Source: Fibrobacter sp. UWEL (GTDB lineage: Bacteria > Fibrobacterota > Fibrobacteria > Fibrobacterales > Fibrobacteraceae). Taken from it: a stretch of 64,000 nt of DNA. Below, piece by piece: positions 60,941 through 64,000 of the stretch. The stretch lies in NCBI RefSeq assembly GCF_900142535.1, contig NZ_FRBE01000003.1:124001-188000 (forward strand), given 5' to 3'. The position numbers and the translations under genes were made by a program. The notes beneath the pieces are model-generated. The model worked only from the letters and a program-made list of their open reading frames with translations. It had not been told where the DNA came from and did not search any database. The stretch's first letter is position 1. Each line of letters opens with the position of its first letter.

Positions 60941-60968
60941 ATATATAAAATTGCCGGTTGCCATGGCG

Positions 60969-60994
60969 GATGCCGACCTAAGTCGGCATGACTA
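60969..60994. repeat. GAT-stem-ATGAC palindromic repeat (copy 3)
   Basis: Stem ATGCCGAC / GTCGGCAT with loop CTAA, flanked by GG and GAC. It has the same architecture as the copies at 9331 and 10028. It lies 8 nt from the stop of the parE-like gene. Confidence 0.65.
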
Positions 60995-61001
60995 TGTGGA
61001 A

Positions 61002-62846
61002 TTACAGCTCTTCTACGGCTTCGGCGCGGAGGTTTGCCACGATGTGGTCCTGACGCTGGGGGGTGTTGGCTCCCATGTAGTAAGCCAGCATCTTGCCGAA
61101 GTTTGCATCCGGCGGGAGAATGACGGTTTCCAGGCGCATGTCTTCGCCAATGAACTGTCCGAATTCTTCCGGGCTGATTTCGCCAAGACCTTTGAATCGG
61201 GTGATTTCCAGACCGGTCTTGCCGATTTCCTTGGCTGCCTTATCACGTTCAGCTTCGTCGTAGCAGTACTTGGTGACCTGCTTGTTGCGGACGCGGAACA
61301 GCGGAGTCTGCAGGATGAACAGGTGCTTCTGTTCCACCAGTTCCGGGAAGAACTGCAGGAAGAAGGTCATGAGCAGGAGACGGATATGCATGCCGTCCAC
61401 ATCAGCATCGGTTGCGATAATCACCTTGTCGTAGCGCAGGTCTTCCAGACCGTTTTCGATGTCCAGAGCGCTCTGCAGCAGGTTGAATTCTTCGTTTTCG
61501 TAAACAACCTTCTTGGTGAGACCGAAACTGTTCAACGGCTTACCGCGAAGGCTGAACACAGCCTGGGTCTGAACGTTACGAGCCTTGGTGATGGAACCGG
61601 ATGCAGAGTCTCCTTCCGTAATGAAGATCATGGATTCCTTGTTCAGGGCATTCTTCACGTCGGTGAGATGGATCTTGCAGTCACGAAGTTTGCGGTTGTG
61701 GAGGTTTGCCTTCTTGGCGCGTTCGTTAGCCAGTTTCTTGATGCCCGCAATTTCCTTGCGTTCACGTTCATTCTGGGTAATACGATCCTGAAGGGCCTTT
61801 GCCGTTTCCGGATTCTTATGGAGGTAATTGTCCATTTCGCGGGAAACGTAATCCACGATCCAGGTGCGGAGCTGGGCGCCGCCCGGAGCAACGGTGGTGC
61901 TACCTAGCTTAGTCTTGGTCTGAGATTCGAACACCGGTTCCTGAATACGGACGGAAACGGCGCCGATAATGCAGTTACGGACGTCGGAGGGGTCCAGGTC
62001 CTTCTTGAAGAAGTCGCGGGCGCCCTTGACGATACCTTCGCGGAAAGCCTGCTGGTGAGTACCACCCTGTGTGGTGTACTGACCGTTGACGAAACTGTAG
62101 TAGTGTTCGCCATACTGGTTTCCGTGAGTAAATGCGATTTCAATATCGTTCTGCTTGAAGTGAGCCACCGGGTAGCGGATGGAATCGTCCACATGCTTCT
62201 GGAGCAAATCCAGAAGGCCGTTGGGGCTCACATAGGTCTTGCCGTTCATGATGAGGGAAAGACCGTTGTTCAGGTAGGCGTAGTTCCATACCTTTTCTTC
62301 CATATAGGCAGGAAGGAACCTGAAGTTCTTGAAAATGTTTGCATCCGGCTCGAAGTAGATTTCGGTACCGTTCTTTTCGGTGGTAGCGCATTCCTTTTCT
62401 TCGCGAACCAGCACGCCCTTGCTGAATTCTGCTTCCTTACAGCGACCGTCGCGGAAACTCTTGACAATGAACTTGGTGGACAGTGCGTTCACTGCCTTGG
62501 TACCCACGCCGTTCATACCTACAGACTTCTGGAAAGCTTCGGAATCGTACTTACCGCCGGTGTTGATCTTGCTGACGCAGTCGATGACCTTGCCCAGAGG
62601 AATGCCGCGGCCAAAGTCGCGGATGCGGGCAAAATGGTCTTCAATATCGATAATTACCTTCTTACCGGCCCCCATGACGAATTCGTCGATGGAGTTGTCG
62701 ATAATTTCCTTGACGAGAACGTAAATACCATCGTCGGGGCTCTGGCCATCGCCAAGCTTACCGATGTACATACCCGGACGTTCGCGGATATGTTCGTTCC
62801 ATTCCAGTGTTCTAATGCTGTCGTCTGTATAATTGCTTGCTGCCAT
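61002..62846 (-). CDS. parE: Type IIA topoisomerase subunit B (ParE-type)
   Basis: ATPase subunit of topoisomerase IV or gyrase. It has 614 residues, shorter than E. coli GyrB (804) and close to the ParE class. The GHKL ATPase has [10 protein letters not shown] (Asn near residue 51), DFGRGIPLG and [14 protein letters not shown]. The QTKTKLGS loop lies near residue 306. The Toprim part has EGDSASGS (near 410) and [13 protein letters not shown] (near 480), and the C-terminus has [13 protein letters not shown]. The parC partner is not in the window. GyrB versus ParE assignment rests on length only. Confidence 0.88.
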   Translation of the reverse strand: MAASNYTDDSIRTLEWNEHIRERPGMYIGKLGDGQSPDDGIYVLVKEIIDNSIDEFVMGAGKKVIIDIEDHFARIRDFGRGIPLGKVIDCVSKINTGGKYDSEAFQKSVGMNGVGTKAVNALSTKFIVKSFRDGRCKEAEFSKGVLVREEKECATTEKNGTEIYFEPDANIFKNFRFLPAYMEEKVWNYAYLNNGLSLIMNGKTYVSPNGLLDLLQKHVDDSIRYPVAHFKQNDIEIAFTHGNQYGEHYYSFVNGQYTTQGGTHQQAFREGIVKGARDFFKKDLDPSDVRNCIIGAVSVRIQEPVFESQTKTKLGSTTVAPGGAQLRTWIVDYVSREMDNYLHKNPETAKALQDRITQNERERKEIAGIKKLANERAKKANLHNRKLRDCKIHLTDVKNALNKESMIFITEGDSASGSITKARNVQTQAVFSLRGKPLNSFGLTKKVVYENEEFNLLQSALDIENGLEDLRYDKVIIATDADVDGMHIRLLLMTFFLQFFPELVEQKHLFILQTPLFRVRNKQVTKYCYDEAERDKAAKEIGKTGLEITRFKGLGEISPEEFGQFIGEDMRLETVILPPDANFGKMLAYYMGANTPQRQDHIVANLRAEAVEEL

Positions 62847-63041
62847 AATAATCAGAACTCTTTTGTTGCAGTAAAATCAAAATTTCGCCCACAAAAGTAC
62901 AATTTTTTCATGTCACTTTTGTGTCACGGGGCCGTTGAAATAAAATATAACAAAAGATTGGTGCACGAATGTGTAAGTTCTGCGCGATAAAACCTAAAAC
63001 AAAAAATGCTTTTTCCTTTGATTTATTTCGCTTTGCTAAAT

Positions 63042-63049
63042 TATTTTTG
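63042..63049 (+). promoter_or_regulatory. TATTTTTG promoter box of the sensor kinase gene
   Basis: An exact TAnnTTTG match, 24 nt before the ATG at 63074. The divergent gap 62847-63073 holds no gene; it contains AT-rich promoter-like sequence only. Confidence 0.4.
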
Positions 63050-63073
63050 CAATAAGAAGCGAGAAATAGATTG

Positions 63074-64000
63074 ATGCAACGTTTGGGTAATTTTTTTAGG
63101 ACTTTACTGCGACTGTATTTTGACGAGCAGTTGGGTCTTCAGGTTCGTCTGCTGAACTTGATTCTTTGGGCGGTACTTGTTGGTGGCAGCATTTTTGCAA
63201 TTGTTCTGTCTACGACGGTCAGTATCAATGATGGTCTGGTGATTGTACCGTTGCTGATCGCTGTTGCTATCGCTCTTATCTTTTCCTTGAAAAAGCATTA
63301 CCAGATTGCCGGCTTTATTGGAACCGGTACTTGCGATATTATTCTATTCCCCATACTCTTCTTTCATAGAGGAATCGGTACAGGTGTCATTATATGGTTC
63401 ACCCTGGGATTGATCTTTAGCTGGCTTACCGTGAAGGGCATTCCTGGCTTCATAACGTTCCTGCTGGGCTATGGGGCGATGAGCGCCGCCATTTATTACG
63501 GGACTGTACTCCATCCGGAAATGGTGAATGCCATACCGTTCCCCGATAATGTGACCGACGTGATTACGAGTCTGGGAGCGGTTTCTGTGGTTGTGGGGGT
63601 TATCTTTAGGTACCAGAACCGTGTTTACGAAAAGAAGAATCACGAGCTGGATGAAAAGAGTCATACCCTGGAACTCACTGCGGCACAGCTGGAAGTGGCT
63701 AGCCGTGCCAAGTCGGAATTCCTCGCTAATATGAGCCATGAAATCCGCACTCCCATCAATGGTATTATCGGTATGAATACCATGATGCTCAAGGAATGTG
63801 AAGACAAAAATTTGCGGGAATATGCCTTGAATATTCAGAGCGCCAGCCAGACTCTGTTGTCCTTAATCAACGATGTGCTTGACATTTCAAAAATTGAATC
63901 GGGTAAGATGGAAATTTTACCGGTGGACTATGAAATGTTTTCTGTGCTCAATGATTGCTACAACATGATTCATCCAAAGGCGGAGGCCAAGGACTTGATC
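63074..64000 (+). CDS. Membrane sensor histidine kinase, N-terminal part
   Basis: The frame runs off the right edge after 309 residues. Five or six membrane helices (about 25-48, 54-71, 78-97, 103-120, 124-143, 160-178) are followed by a coiled coil (about 182-214). The HisKA domain has the H-box [18 protein letters not shown] with phospho-acceptor H222 and the second helix [19 protein letters not shown]. The style is that of hybrid kinases, so an ATPase domain and possibly receiver domains are expected beyond the window. The ligand is unknown. Confidence 0.9.
   Translation, partial: MQRLGNFFRTLLRLYFDEQLGLQVRLLNLILWAVLVGGSIFAIVLSTTVSINDGLVIVPLLIAVAIALIFSLKKHYQIAGFIGTGTCDIILFPILFFHRGIGTGVIIWFTLGLIFSWLTVKGIPGFITFLLGYGAMSAAIYYGTVLHPEMVNAIPFPDNVTDVITSLGAVSVVVGVIFRYQNRVYEKKNHELDEKSHTLELTAAQLEVASRAKSEFLANMSHEIRTPINGIIGMNTMMLKECEDKNLREYALNIQSASQTLLSLINDVLDISKIESGKMEILPVDYEMFSVLNDCYNMIHPKAEAKDLI

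Noticed and set aside
63344-63739. 131-residue minus-strand open frame at the right edge
   Set aside because: It is antisense to the sensor kinase frame, which runs unbroken from 63074 to 64000 with an H-box.

Overview
The window looks like chromosomal DNA of a Gram-negative bacterium of the Fibrobacter group (FCB superphylum). The basis for this is a FISUMP (Fibrobacter succinogenes major paralogous) domain protein at 34.4-35.1 kb, a lipoprotein with Ser-rich AISSSS-type linkers at 5.4 kb, outer-membrane machinery (BamA, Skp), a DNPR motif in MurE that fits a meso-diaminopimelate wall, and promoter-like TAnnTTTG boxes of the kind known from Bacteroidetes. No rRNA, tRNA, CRISPR array, phage or transposase was found. 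Most of the window is housekeeping.

Layout. 0-5.4 kb: end of a beta-propeller protein, an outer-membrane barrel protein, then bamA and an ompH/skp gene closed by a strong terminator. 5.4-10.5 kb: a lipoprotein, the ABC-F factor EttA, an orphan ABC-2 permease, a DUF1848 protein and a FliB-like lysine-N-methylase gene that carries translated DNA repeats. 10.5-24.9 kb: a tightly packed division and cell-wall (dcw) cluster, mraZ-rsmH-ftsL-ftsI-murE-murF-ftsW-murG-murC-ftsQ-ftsA-ftsZ. mraY and murD are absent from it, and MraZ-type boxes lie upstream. 24.7-25.0 kb: a hairpin-rich intergenic stretch. 25-36 kb: a barrel protein, purT, a 7TM HD-GYP protein, rsmE, a HAD phosphatase, a zinc-uptake pair (znuA-znuC without a permease), a lipoprotein, the FISUMP protein and a PAP2 phosphatase. 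36-42 kb: an ArsR-methyltransferase fusion, a YfhO-like membrane protein and a TPR protein. 42-51.4 kb, mostly minus strand: gpsA, plsY, der, a Nudix-RluA-FAD oxidoreductase operon, a RhuM-PLD protein (plus strand) and pyruvate kinase. 51.6-57 kb: a FecR-domain protein with a giant beta-helix/barrel protein. 57-64 kb: a small unknown gene with ybeY and a CorC-type protein, a DUF4153 membrane protein, a ParE/GyrB-type subunit, and the start of a membrane sensor histidine kinase cut by the right edge.

The most notable signals are not single genes. (1) A 20-bp identical palindromic sequence occurs both inside the rhuM-like gene and next to the divergent FAD-gene promoter. (2) A TAnnTT box sits 4-7 nt before the ATG of about eight genes that lack a Shine-Dalgarno, which suggests leaderless mRNAs. 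(3) Several families of interspersed palindromic repeats have entered reading frames and are translated (FliB-like, ZnuA), and a KVAEPAE coding repeat is shared by three unrelated envelope proteins. (4) The dcw cluster lacks mraY/murD, and FtsZ has His where the T7 loop normally has Asn.
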